Positions 48,401 through 60,300 of a stretch of 64,000 nucleotides of DNA are shown in pieces. The notes below the pieces were generated by a model. The model searched no databases and was not told the DNA's origin. It was given only the letters and a program-made list of their open reading frames with translations. This DNA is from Brachypodius melanocephalos (Eukaryota > Chordata > Aves > Passeriformes > Pycnonotidae). The translations under genes and the position numbers were made by a program. How positions within the stretch are numbered: position 1 is the first letter of the stretch; each line of letters starts with the position of its first letter. The stretch spans positions 34,026,656 to 34,090,655 of the forward strand of contig VZSR01001685.1 of NCBI GenBank assembly GCA_013398615.1. The letters are read 5' to 3'.

Positions 48401-51006
48401 TGTGATAGAGGATACAGGTTCACATATTTGCTACACCTGAAGAAGTTTTGAAGTATTTTTTACCTGGTTGCCTGAATCACAGTTCATTAGTGTTCCATAC
48501 TAATGATTGATTTCTAGAAAATGTTTACCAGATATTGTGTTCACATTTGAGAACTTAGATGCTAGAAATTCCCTTTTAAAAACTGCTTGCATCTCCATTG
48601 TTGACTTCAGGATAGAATTTGGTCCATTGTAGTTCTTTTAGTCTATTTTCTTGTTAATGATTTTGTGTTGCTTTTGTTTATTTCTGCATGTGTGGAGAAA
48701 ACCATTATAGAAACTCTGTTTTCAGAGCCATGAGGCACACAATACAGAGCAGAACTAAATCCTGACTTGGTACACTCTAGTTCCGCTGCACTGCAAATAG
48801 AGGTTTAGATCAAAGTTTTAGTTTCTGGGAATCTCTTGAAATGCAAAAAAGGAGATACATGATCTATTATTATGGACAGGATATACTATTTTATGAAGTA
48901 TGATAATAAAAATAATTCAAAATAGATTAAGTGGCATATATTCTGTCTCTGATTTATATTTGCAGAAACATACCATGTATTTATACTAGTTAATCTGAAG
49001 ATATGTATGTTACTTAGATCACATTAAAGTCAGGTGAATATTGTACAAAAGTGTTTAGAAATGCTAATTTCAACAAAAGAAGGAGCTCAGTGAGATACAG
49101 AACTAATAAAATCTCATATTCCATTGCCTTGTAACTTTTAGGCGCATCCTTGGATATTTGACTGAATCTGTCATTTCAATTAGATGGAATTCTCAGATCT
49201 TTTAATGATTTCACTTAATATGGGGATACCTAATTACTTCTATTGAAAGGCTATTAATGGAAAATAATGCCCCATCTCAGATATTTATTATATACTTTTA
49301 CAAAATTTTGTAAGAAATACATGTCAGGAACAGACTGCAGTAGAAAAGAGGGCATAATGCAATCTCTTTGGTTTTACTTCTCTCCATAACCATTCCAATA
49401 ATGTGAGAATTAGGTAATATTTTCACTAGGTGAGGTAAAACCAAGTACAGCCCTTGAAGAGTAAATAGCATATAACAAATAGTGAAAGAAAGAACTGAAA
49501 TGAGTCATTCGAGAACATCTAAACAGCTGAAATATGTTCAATGAAACTGTTATTTGAACAGTTGTGAATAACAACCAGATGAATTGAAGTCAAAGTTTCT
49601 CCATAATAATTCAGAAAGAGAACAAAAGGCTTAGTCTACTAAATAAAACATTTGCTATGAAAAGCTTGCCCAGCTCTAGTTCATATATTGTAAAAGGATG
49701 TTGCCTTAAATATGCTTTATTACCAAACGATACTGGGAAATGCTGCCTAAGGACTTCATTAAAGGAGCTATGGACTAAGAGATCTAAGAGTGGTCAATAG
49801 TTAAAACAAATGTATTTTTATAGCTTTATGACTCTAGAGTAATAAGCAAAGGATGTAACCAGTGGAACTTGGGGGAGGAGGCAGACAGAGAAAAATAAAT
49901 ATTAGACAGAGTGCAAAAAGATAAAACATCTTTTGGCAAGCTTATTTTGACTTTTTAACTGGAACAATAAACCATGATGGACAGTCCCTCCTTTCCACCA
50001 TTATGCAATGACACCGTATTTTCCATTGGTAGCCCTCTGTGTCAATAGACACTGATCAGCTCTGGGTTTTAAATGGCCCTGGCCCGTTATGAGATCTCAC
50101 CTGGTTCAGGTCTGTGAGTTTCCTCAAAGCAAACTCCTGTTTCTGCAGAGTGCTCTGCTATTCCTCCTGCTGCAGGCAAATGCATGTGGCTTTACTGTGA
50201 TAACTTCCTCAAGGTTATGTTGACCCTAACTAGTGAGTCAAGTGGATAGTATCCTTGTGGGAGGGGAGGACTAAGTGAGGCTGAGTAACGTAAGTCCTCT
50301 CTCAGGTTTCCTGGGAGACTGCAAAGAAGAATGCTATCACATGCACACAAATAAGATTGTGTATTTGGAGGGATTGTGCCTTTGTTCATCACTGCTGGGT
50401 TAATTCCCGATGGAAGATTCGCAGGGCATTAGAGTCACTGTAGCTTGCCTCCAAGCCCATGTCAATGAATTACAGTGCATTCTCTGCTAAGCAGGACTTC
50501 ATGCTTTCCAGTTCTTTCACATACGGCAATTTTAAGAATTACAGAATGTAACTGGGAAGGGATTGTAAGATTGTCCTGAAAATTGCAGTCCTTTGAAAAG
50601 AAAGCTTTATTAATTTTTAGTCATATAAATGTCATACACCTTTGCAAATCTTAGGCATCTTCTGTGGAGCAGTCTGTGGACAGTGCTAAGAGTCACATAT
50701 GCTTAAATAGCTTGCTAATCTTACCTAAGGGAAGGCAGTTGCTCACATGTAAGCTGGCAGAAATCACTATCAACAATGAGACAGGTACGTCTTTATTGGA
50801 TGGGAACCATCATAAGAAGAAGGAGAAATGTTTCCACTAAACAAGAATCTTTGAGGATTTATTTTAGAAATTTCTCCTCAGTTCCCTTCCACTTTCTTCT
50901 TTAATTCAGGGGTTCCTGAGTTCCCTTTAGTGCTGGATGGTGAGTTCAACACACAGGGTTTCATGCAGACCAGGATACCTGAAGGACTGTAGTTAGTGGA
51001 GAAGGG

Positions 51007-51057
51007 GATTTATATCTTTACTAATATATTATAAAGATATAAAGATTTATATCTTTA
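51007..51057. repeat. Direct plus inverted AT-rich repeat, hairpin-forming
   Basis: TTTATATCTTTA (51009-51020) is followed after 11 bases by its exact complement TAAAGATATAAA (51032-51043). It then recurs as GATTTATATCTTTA (51044-51057), identical to 51007-51020 over 14 bases. Two hairpins with 12-bp stems are possible, with the central arm shared. Confidence 0.85.
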
Positions 51058-54000
51058 TTTTCACTCGATTTTCTGTCTAGCTTAAACATTAGCTTCTCCA
51101 GTTCCTCTTCATGCTGTCCAAATTATCCATGCTTACTAACTGTACTTTTGGAGCTACTGGCCTGCTTTCAGCCCCTGAAGGCTGAAAAAGACCAAGATGA
51201 GCATAGATTCATGGAATGATGCATTCTGTCTAGTTTCAGATTCCAGATTACATCTTCTCCCTGACCCTGCATCCAAGGCTTTCACAGAAAGTGACTTCAT
51301 GGTACTGAGGACCAGGCAAATTTGAGAAAACAAGTTGGTCAAACGAAAGAAGAAAAAGACCACCAAACTCAAACATGCTAAACCCCAAAACAGTCCTCCC
51401 AAAAATCCAAAGCAAAGCACAAATTCAGTAACACTGGAACTGCTCTGTGACCTTTTACAGGTGGGAGTTGAGGAATTAAGAAAACCTCAGAAAACTGAGG
51501 TCATGTCTGCTCAGCCTAGACGTTAAAGATCCCATGGTACTTTACATACTAGGGGAGGATTTACCCTTGTGTTCTGACCAAAACATAATCTTTTCCCCAG
51601 AGCAAAGGAGCATCCATACTCTGATTAGAGTCTCTTCTCCATCCTGGAAGTGTCTGCATTTTGATGATGCAGCTTGTGCCTTTGTGTAAAAACACACACA
51701 AGTGTATGCAGCATGACTTGGGTAGTGAAGGGGCCTTTGCACACAAAAGCAAATTTCCAATGTTTGTGCAGAGTGTGAAAGGCTTATGGCCATGCCTTGG
51801 GAAGGCATGTTCCCTTGGAAAGGGAAGTATTTGGGGATCCTTTTAAAGATAATTTTCATTATTTATCATTAGAGGGATGGCTAGCAGTGCAAGCAACAAC
51901 ATGTAACAGCTGTTGGGCTTGACTGGGCAACCATTCTCCTTTTACACATGAGGGCAGTCCTTTTGACTACATTACAACTGTTAGGAATATTGGTGATATT
52001 TACTCATATTAAATTCAATTTGGGAAAATAATTTGGGTGAGAAAAATAAATTGCAAGTGTACTGTTAAACTTGCAAGAATATTTCCAGAGCATAGCTTTG
52101 ATTTATAATTAGTGTTTGCCAAGTTCTGTGCTAATGGGTCAGAATTTCTCTCTCCTATTTCCTAATTAAAAAAAAAATCCCAATGCAATTTTTTAATCTT
52201 TTAAAGCACTTTGACTCTAGGGATCAAAGTAACTCGGACTTCTGCACTAAGTTATACCAAAGAATATTTTTTGTTGTACTATAGCATGGACTTTGAATAG
52301 TTGCTGTTTCAATATAAAAATAAAAACCATTCGCTTAATGTGTAATTAATAGTTTGGCATTTCCCTAAGGCTTTACCCAGGACCCTTTCTGTTTCTGTTT
52401 TGTATTACTGAACTCCCCTGCTAAATATTTCCAGATCATATAGATTTAGATAAGACATGTTCCAGAACTTATAACATTTTTTATTTTGACTTTTACAGTA
52501 TTTATTAGTGTAATGAAAATAATACTTTGACAAGTCCCCAAATAAATGGTAATATTCACCCCTGGATAGCTGAGTGAAACATTCAGTGCCATGGGTTATT
52601 TAACTGTGCTTACATTACAGACATAAAAGATATGATAAATATTTTAGTGCAGATCCATTAAAAGCTTGTGACCCTCTCCTTTGACCAAGGTGTTGATCCT
52701 GTAGTTTGAGGAACTCTGGAGGACATTGCCAGACATGAGGAATGCCACAGAGCTCTCTTGGGAATACAGGGAGACTACAGGATTGGGACTAAACCTTCTA
52801 AGTGCTTTGTGGCGTTCTCTGGGACCAGTCTTACCCTTACCTGCTTATATGCATAATAAAAAGGTGTATGAAGAATAATTTGGTGAAAAATATGTGACTC
52901 AGAAATGGAGTAGCTGGGAAAATATCTGAAATAGCCAGATGTCAAAACCCGGTTATGGTAAATTGATATGAACTTCTGCATTCCTAGATAAAGAATTTTA
53001 CCTATACTCATGTATGAAGTTATTGAATCCACTTTTATACTTAGTACTTTATGAGTGAGAACTACTTCTGACAGGCATAGAGAAGCTCATTTCTGTGTAA
53101 CAGAATGTGTGCTTAAGGCCTGTAAAACCTTAAAAGTGACATTTGTCTTCTTTGTAAAACTTTTAACACACATTTGAACCTACTCAAAAATTAAGGTGCC
53201 TTTGGAATCTAGGCAGGATTTCGGGATGTGTGTGCATACAAAAAGAGGGGCTTTATAGAGCTTTTTTGCCTTAATTAATGAATTTTCTCCTTTATGTGGC
53301 AGATCCCAACTTATGACTCCCCAGCTATGTCTTCATACCATAGTTCTTTTCCTGGTGGATGTGAGTCAGGTGGTCTTTACCTCCACACCGTTTTGTCACC
53401 CACACAGACAAGTTAATTTTTAAAAAGAGAAACATGAGTTCAAAACCAAGAGCTGATGGGTGTCTGTTAGAGAATATTAAAAATGATGTTTCAACATTTA
53501 TGAAAACAAGTATTCCTTTTGCTAAATGAAAAGTTTCAACATAAAAAATAGTTTTTCCATTTTTTAATCCCAGCCATAAAATATTTCCAAACATGAGAAA
53601 AACTCCTAAGTTTATGCTCCTTATGAAATTCAGTTGTTCAATACATTTATTGGTTGTCTAAAAATTGTCTAAATTTTTACCAGGTTTGCTACATGAGTGA
53701 GGCTGAGAGACACAAGGGTCTTTTCCTGACAAAAACACTTAAAGCATCTTAAGTAACTTAACATTCTTTTTCTCCTCTTGGTCCTTCTAGACCACATTGA
53801 ACATTCAAATTTTCATTTCCTTGGAGCATGCCCACTTTTTAATTGACACATCCACAGAGTTGGCTGTGATTTTTTAATGCAAAGCTTCATAATTTGAAGA
53901 AATTTCTTCTTGCCAATCTTTTCCCAATGTATGCTTTCATGTGTACATGCACAAAGGGTATGTATCTGACTGCACAAACACATGGAGAAATTTGAGATTA

Positions 54001-55853
54001 ATTTAATATTAATTCAGTGCACACCTTATTGTTTTTTCAACATAAGGAAGAGTGATCAGTTTTTTGTTTGGTATCACTGCACAGATACCGTCTGACACCA
54101 TCTGGGAATGATCATAGCATCTATGACTGGAAATGCCATGTTTTTATTCTTTCCTATATGAGCGTGAAATGTCATGTGCTGGTCCACACATTACCTCAAC
54201 CCTTTGCCAATAGATTATTTTTATAACAGCTCTACAGAGCTCTTTGCAAAAGCCATGCACCTTGCAAATTAATTGGAACTGAATGTAATGAATCTGAAAA
54301 GAAATTAGCTAACTCTCGACTCTACTGTTCATCAGTATGTATGCAGAACACACAAGATTTATCGACTCTTTCCTTTTCACCACAGCTACCATTCCGTGAT
54401 GGATCACTGGTGGCATGTGAAATATGTTTCTTGGTGATTAAGGAGCTAAGTGTTAGTAGTATTTATCTGTATGAAAAATTAGAAATATTTTTAATTGCTG
54501 AATGTCTCTTTTGAAACGAGATTAAATCTCTCTGATTTAGCATGATTAAAGTAATAAATGTAAAATTAAAGTATGGTTTAAAACCTAATGCATGGCCCAC
54601 CAGTAGAGTTAATACATTACCAAGTCTCCTCCCAAACACAGTTTCAACATTCTTATTGACCTGTTGAAAATCGCTATTGCCATCATTGTGCAAGTTTTGC
54701 TTTCCTTGTTTATTCTGGTGTCTGAGTTCCTCTAGGGATTCTAGGGGGAGTTTGGGACTCTCCTGTGGCTAAGCGCAACAGGAAAATGACCGGCAAGGGG
54801 GTAGAGAAGTAAAATAAGGGCAGAGTAACAGCAGTAAGACAGGTCTGGGAGGGAAAGACATGGCAGATAGTGAATCTATATTGAGCAAGTAAGGGAATTT
54901 CTTCCAAGCAATCAAGCTACCATTCTATGTTGTTTTCCATAACTCTTATCCTAACTGCTGTTACCTCTGCCTTGTTTAAATGAGTATCTCCCATGACTTC
55001 AGTGAGAACATGATAAACTGAGCACTAAGTACAAATGGAAATCCCAGTTTTTGCATGTTTTAAAGGTTATGTATTCAATTTACACTGGTCATGTGATCAA
55101 AGTTGGAACACACTATTTTTTATCTTAAGAAAGGAGAAAAATATTCTAAAAAATCAATGTAATTCTTTATGTCTGAGATAGGTTTGAATTTTCAAGACCC
55201 TTGTCTGTGTTTCTAGATCCTGCATAGTTTTGTGTCCTGGTTGGAAATACTTGTATCTGAAGTAGGGCCTATAATGTGCTGCAGGTTCTGCTTCCCTAAG
55301 ATTTTATGACTTCAGGGTAAGCCCCATTTGAGTGTGTGGGCAACTTACCCCAGCTGTGCTGGTGACAAGCAGGTTCTGCCTGCTTAGATTTATCTGTGTA
55401 GAAACGTGCAGATGCTGCATGCTGGTGATGCAAGAAGGACTTGGAAATTGTTCATAACTTTCCAGAGTTACACTGAAAGAAGGTCTTGAATGCTCACTTT
55501 GGTGAAGAGCAGGAAGATCACAGATGGCCAGAAAAATGTCTTCTTATCTGTGAAACAAGTAAGTCATTCAGCTGAGGTCTGTGAATGGGACAAAGGGAAA
55601 GGCAAGATGTAACAAGATCACACTTAGATCTGGTAACAGCACAGCTTGAGGTAAGTGCTGTCAAAGGTTAACAGAGGAAATATGACTTAGGGTTCATCCA
55701 TCTGCAGATTTCCTTGGGGTCTAGACTCCTGTTTTCCACAGCCTTTTCACCAGTCTTGTCCTAAGACCATTGGCTCTTCCTTTGGAGACTATCTGAGGAT
55801 GGGGGAGCATTAGAGCCATGATAGACATCAGGAAATCAGGGTCCTTTTTGTTT

Positions 55854-55952
55854 AGAATCATAGAACCATTTAGGTTGGAAAAGACTTCTAAGATCATTGA
55901 GTCCAACCATTAATCCAGCACTGCCATGTTCACCTTAAATTATGTCCCCAAG
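55854..55952 (-). mobile_element. CR1 LINE 3' end, minus orientation
   Basis: The plus strand starts AGAATCATAGAACCATTTAG and continues 'gttggaaaagacttctaagatcattgagtccaacc' and 'cagcactgcca', the well-known complement of a CR1 3' untranslated region with its octamer-derived end. About 100 bp remain. The rest has been lost or was never copied. Confidence 0.92.
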
Positions 55953-55984
55953 AGTTTCTGTCTTTGTCATTTTTTCATGTTGCA

Positions 55985-56168
55985 GGTGTGTTCAAGGGAA
56001 TGGCAATGCTTTGTGGTAAACACTACAGATGAGTTGGAAAGGGTCTTTTCAAAGAGGGGGCCCATGCAGTGTTCAAGCAACAGCCAATTGGACATGATCT
56101 GTAGGAACATTTCAGCAGCCGAGATTAAAACAGACCTGGAGGCAGCTATAATCGAGGAACATGTGTAG
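55985..56168 (+). other. Unassigned open frame beside CR1
   Basis: About 60 uninterrupted codons follow a TGCAG at 55981-55985 and end at TAG 56166-56168. The peptide is mixed and polar with four cysteines (for example VVNTTDELERVFSKRGPMQ) and looks less like random translation than its neighbours. No family was recognised, and no donor, partner exon or promoter was found. Chance is the default explanation. Confidence 0.12.
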
Positions 56169-57164
56169 AATAATACATGGTCAGCATGTTTGCCTCTTTT
56201 ATAGGCACTTCCAGGCTTGATTAAGGTATGCTGGCACTGCTAGGGTTTTTGAGAAGCCATCACTTGTGGAAGTGGGTTTGAGACACAACACATCACAATA
56301 AAGTCTGAAAACACTTGAACAGCCAGATGTATGGTTTACCCTGACATCCTAAAAGTTGACTGAAATCTCAGAGTGAAAAAAAAGTGAAGTCTGAGCATGG
56401 AAAAAACCCAGCAATGTGTCAGAGAATCATGTGAAAAGCTTGAGGGGAGAAAACAGAACGTTTGCTGAATGCTTAACTGTTTCCCAAGTGAAAATACAAT
56501 GGCTTCTATGCTGGTCACAATTATGCTGTTATAAATCTACTGATTGCTTCTGTGCTACCTTGGATTTACAACATTGTAAGCAACCTTACAGTCTTGTTGG
56601 GTCTGCTGCTGCCAAAGAATTGTATTTTATCACTCAGGCACACCCAGGAGACTTCTCTTTATGTTGTCACACAGCAAGTGGTCTATCTTCTGAAAGTAAA
56701 ACATGAAGATTCAGCACGTCCAATTCCTGCTTCTTTTTCTGTATTTCTGTATTGATTATTCTGTATTTAGTTAGGCTTAGGAACAAAAATTTAGTTGTAA
56801 CTGGCTAATCTGAGCATGCCCTGATTTGCAACCTTCTATTTTGGTTCTGAAATATTGATTTGACAGAGAAAGACATTGGATTCAATGTGAGGCTGATCTG
56901 TATCAAAGCTCAGTCACAAACCTGTAGGACTGGAAGGAGTGACAAAATATCCCATCACCTGTATCAGGTGGATACAGGATTCCATGACATGTCTGGTTTG
57001 TTCTCAACAATCTGCACTGTCTTCACCAATAGACTGGAGCTTTTATCCACTGCTCACTCTGACCTCCTAGACTGAAAACTCTTTCCCTTCTTTCCTGCAT
57101 TGCTCTGAAATATTCTTTATTGCAAATTAATTTTTCATCATTTTCTCTATGGCTACAGAGAACA

Positions 57165-57315
57165 GTTCATCACATCTGTCTCCAACAGGCTTCTTCATAC
57201 TGGAAAACTGTTACCATGTCCCCCTTTAGTGTCCTCTTTTCTAGGCAAAACAGACCTGGTTCCTTCAGCTGTTTCCTCATAGGTCATGTTTTCTAAACTT
57301 CCTAACATTCTCAGT
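57165..57315 (-). mobile_element. Old, diverged CR1-like fragment, minus orientation
   Basis: The plus strand reads 'ctgttaccatgtccccctttagtgtcctcttttctaggcaaaacagacctggttccttcagctgtttcctcataggtcatgttttctaaac'. This follows the complement of the CR1 ORF2 C-terminus (the LFSLEKRR region) with many substitutions. It is more diverged than the other CR1 pieces, so it is older or from a different subfamily. Confidence 0.75.
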
Positions 57316-60300
57316 TGTTTCTTTTTATCCTTTTTTTTTCTTTTTTTCCCCCTTTTCTATGTGAAAGAGAAGACAGTTATTCTGGGAAAATCATCTCCCC
57401 AGCATTTGGCCATAGCGGGTCCCTGCTGTGAGACCATATATTCTTTGCCAAACAGTGTTACTCATCTTTGAGTTAATGTTAGTCTGAAGGTCTCAGGCTA
57501 GCATTATCTTGTTATCTATTGTCAATCTCTATGGTCACTGTGTGGTGTGGGAAATGAAAGTAGAATGGTGAGGAAGTATTACTGAGTAGGGGTAATGTGT
57601 GCCAATGTGTGCCAAGCTGTACAGATTTCTCTCACAGATAACTGACTGAGAAGTCACACATTTGATGGTTTCCAAGAAGCCTATCTTTGGAAATCCCTCC
57701 TTAAAGAGGGAAGTTAGTAGCTACCCTTCTTGGAAGATTCTGGAAGGTAGATGCAGTGGAGTCATGGAGCATCAGTGCTGATGATTTGATCTGAGAATTG
57801 ATGTTTGCATTGCTAGTGGGAAAGTTTTCTCTGCAGTAGAAAAGAAATCTATTTTCTGCCTCTGACTTTTTCTCCCTCACCCCTCATGACTATGGTATTT
57901 CTAGAAAAAAAACTTGACAAGACTTGAGACAAGATCAGGCTTGTTTCAAGAGTCCAGACTTGGCTCTTTTCTACCCTAAACATATAGGAATTTTATGTTC
58001 TACCGACTTTTGTACCTAAAGCTTAAATTACTCCATCTTCTGTTACTCATTTTAATAAAGCGCATCAGAAAATGCAAGGATGATATGAAAAGCCTCTTAG
58101 AGTCCAGGATCAGCCCTGGGATCCCTTAGTCCCATGACTTGTCAAAATAATGTGAGAGGTCATATTAGAATTTTCACATTTCCTCTCTGTGGGGGTGGAA
58201 GACTGAAAAATGTTGTCAAATATCTCTAAATCTATTTTCATGTTTATTAAGCATCACTATCACTTATTGCCCTTAGTTTGATGCATAAAATTTGTCATAT
58301 TTTTTGAGTCTGGCACTGCTGAGGAACTGCAGCCTATTGATTCTGGCCTGCAGTATGTCTGTGACAAACACACAGCAATTACTCTAATGAGAAATATTTG
58401 CCACAGTATTTAATGCTGGTGGGAGTGCAGATCTTAATGGATTCATCCTACAAATGTAGAATTGCCCCTAAATTAGCTCAACTAACCTGCTGAAGCTCTG
58501 CTTACACTGGCCATGGTGAAGAACTTCACCTCTGCTAGAGGGCTGAGTTAAGCCTACTTCCAGCTGAGATGGCTTATGAAATGTCTTCACAAACATGTGT
58601 GGATAGCACCAGACCAGAGTGACATTCACAAACTGCACTCTCCTTTAGGAGCTGTAGAGCCTGTTCAGAGAAGGCTGAAAGAGCCGCTTGTGTCACAGCT
58701 TGCACTGTCAGAGCACAAGGCAAACACTAGCCAGCGGGGTGCAGCTACAAACCAGCCAAAGCTTGTCATGTGCTGTGTTAGCTGGGAATAGGGAAAGCAG
58801 AAGCACTGCCCTCCTATGAGCCCCAGTGGGAGGATTTGCCAAGAGGAGAAGACTGTGGGATTGTCCATGAGGATCTGTGAAGGAACCGATAAAGACATGC
58901 AGGCATTTCTGCAAAGTGTGGTCTAGTAATGGATATCCTTGATGGAGTGATGCATCTCATTGTCTTCCGTGGCAGGAGGGAATTTGCTCAAGGTTCTGGA
59001 GATACTACAGAAAGCCACTAAAGAGAAGACCTTATGAATCATTCTTCAATCCAGTACCTTCTAGACACATCTGCAGACTGACTGCCTGGGTCTCCATATT
59101 GATCCTGAATTGTTGTTTATCCCTTGCAGGAAAGTTGCAAGATTTCTGGATTTTCATTCCTTCTGAGTAATTTTTATCTTCTGTTTTCTGTGTTTGAATG
59201 ATAAATGCAGTCAGCCCGAGTAATGTTATTGGCAACAGGGTTTCCTGAAGACTGCAAAGATACTTCTAACCTTCTGCCCTTATGTGATTATTTTTTCCAA
59301 CCTCCTGGACATTCAGAGAGTGTTTACTTTCTCATTTAATATTTTTGCAGAGTAGAGATACATATCTGACTGTAGTCAAACACATCTAATTAAATAACCC
59401 TGTCCACATTCACATACAAGAGTGGCCAACTCAGGAGCTGCTAGTAGTTCTGCCACAAGCTGAAAGACCATGCCATTCATTTCATTACATTAAAGTGCAG
59501 CTTGCTAAAAAATACTCCTCTTTTTTCCGTCACTGGTAGAATTAGAACTTTCCTGATACCTAGTTTGGCAACAGAAAGGATGGCTTCATGAATGAATGTG
59601 TAAAATAAAAGAAACTGTTGCTGGTGATCAGAAGGCAGTTCAGCTTTCTGCCATGAAGAACAACTTCCAGAATCAAGAAAAATGTGTTCTGTGTTCTGTG
59701 TATTTACCGTTCTCCGGTGCAGGATGCTATGGTCGATCAGTTGTTAGCACAGACCTTCAACAAAACACATAACTCTTTCAACCTTTCTACTTTTCTGTGC
59801 AAATGAAAAAGTAACTGTAAATCTTGCTGACAATTACTTCTATATCTGTTGGCAGGCAGTCAACTTTGGCCTGAACAACATGTGAACAATATGTGCTGCA
59901 CAGCCAATGCCCATTAATTGTCTCTTTAGTTTCTCCTGCACCTTGTAGAACACATTTCTCCCAGGTGATCTGCTTCTTTAAACATTAGTACAAGCTTTCT
60001 GGCACAAAATGCCAGTAATTTATGAGTCAGATTCTGCTTTTCAGTAATATTTACAGCATGCTCTGTTGTAGAGCACACTAGATACTCTAAGTACAGATAA
60101 AAATGTAGGAAAAATGATTTTTTTATTACCTTTAAGAAGCAATTAAAATTACTCTTAATTTTTCTATGAACTGTTTCATCAGCTGACACAGACCCAAAAC
60201 CTGTTTTTAAACTCAGTCTGCATATGTGTGTTCATTAATGAATGGCACAAGGATACAGTAAAAGCAGCGTCCAGATACTTTCATCCTTGTGCACAGGGCT

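Larger units (their letters stand above)
42426..55853. other. AT-rich gene desert, no gene recognised
   Basis: Across 13 kb I found no exon, RNA gene or clear transposon. From about 47.95 to 50.19 kb both strands lack open frames of 60 codons. The desert resembles the long non-coding interval between CFAP418 and GDF6 in other amniotes, which is known to hold distant enhancers. Whether any lie here cannot be read from one sequence. Confidence 0.5.
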
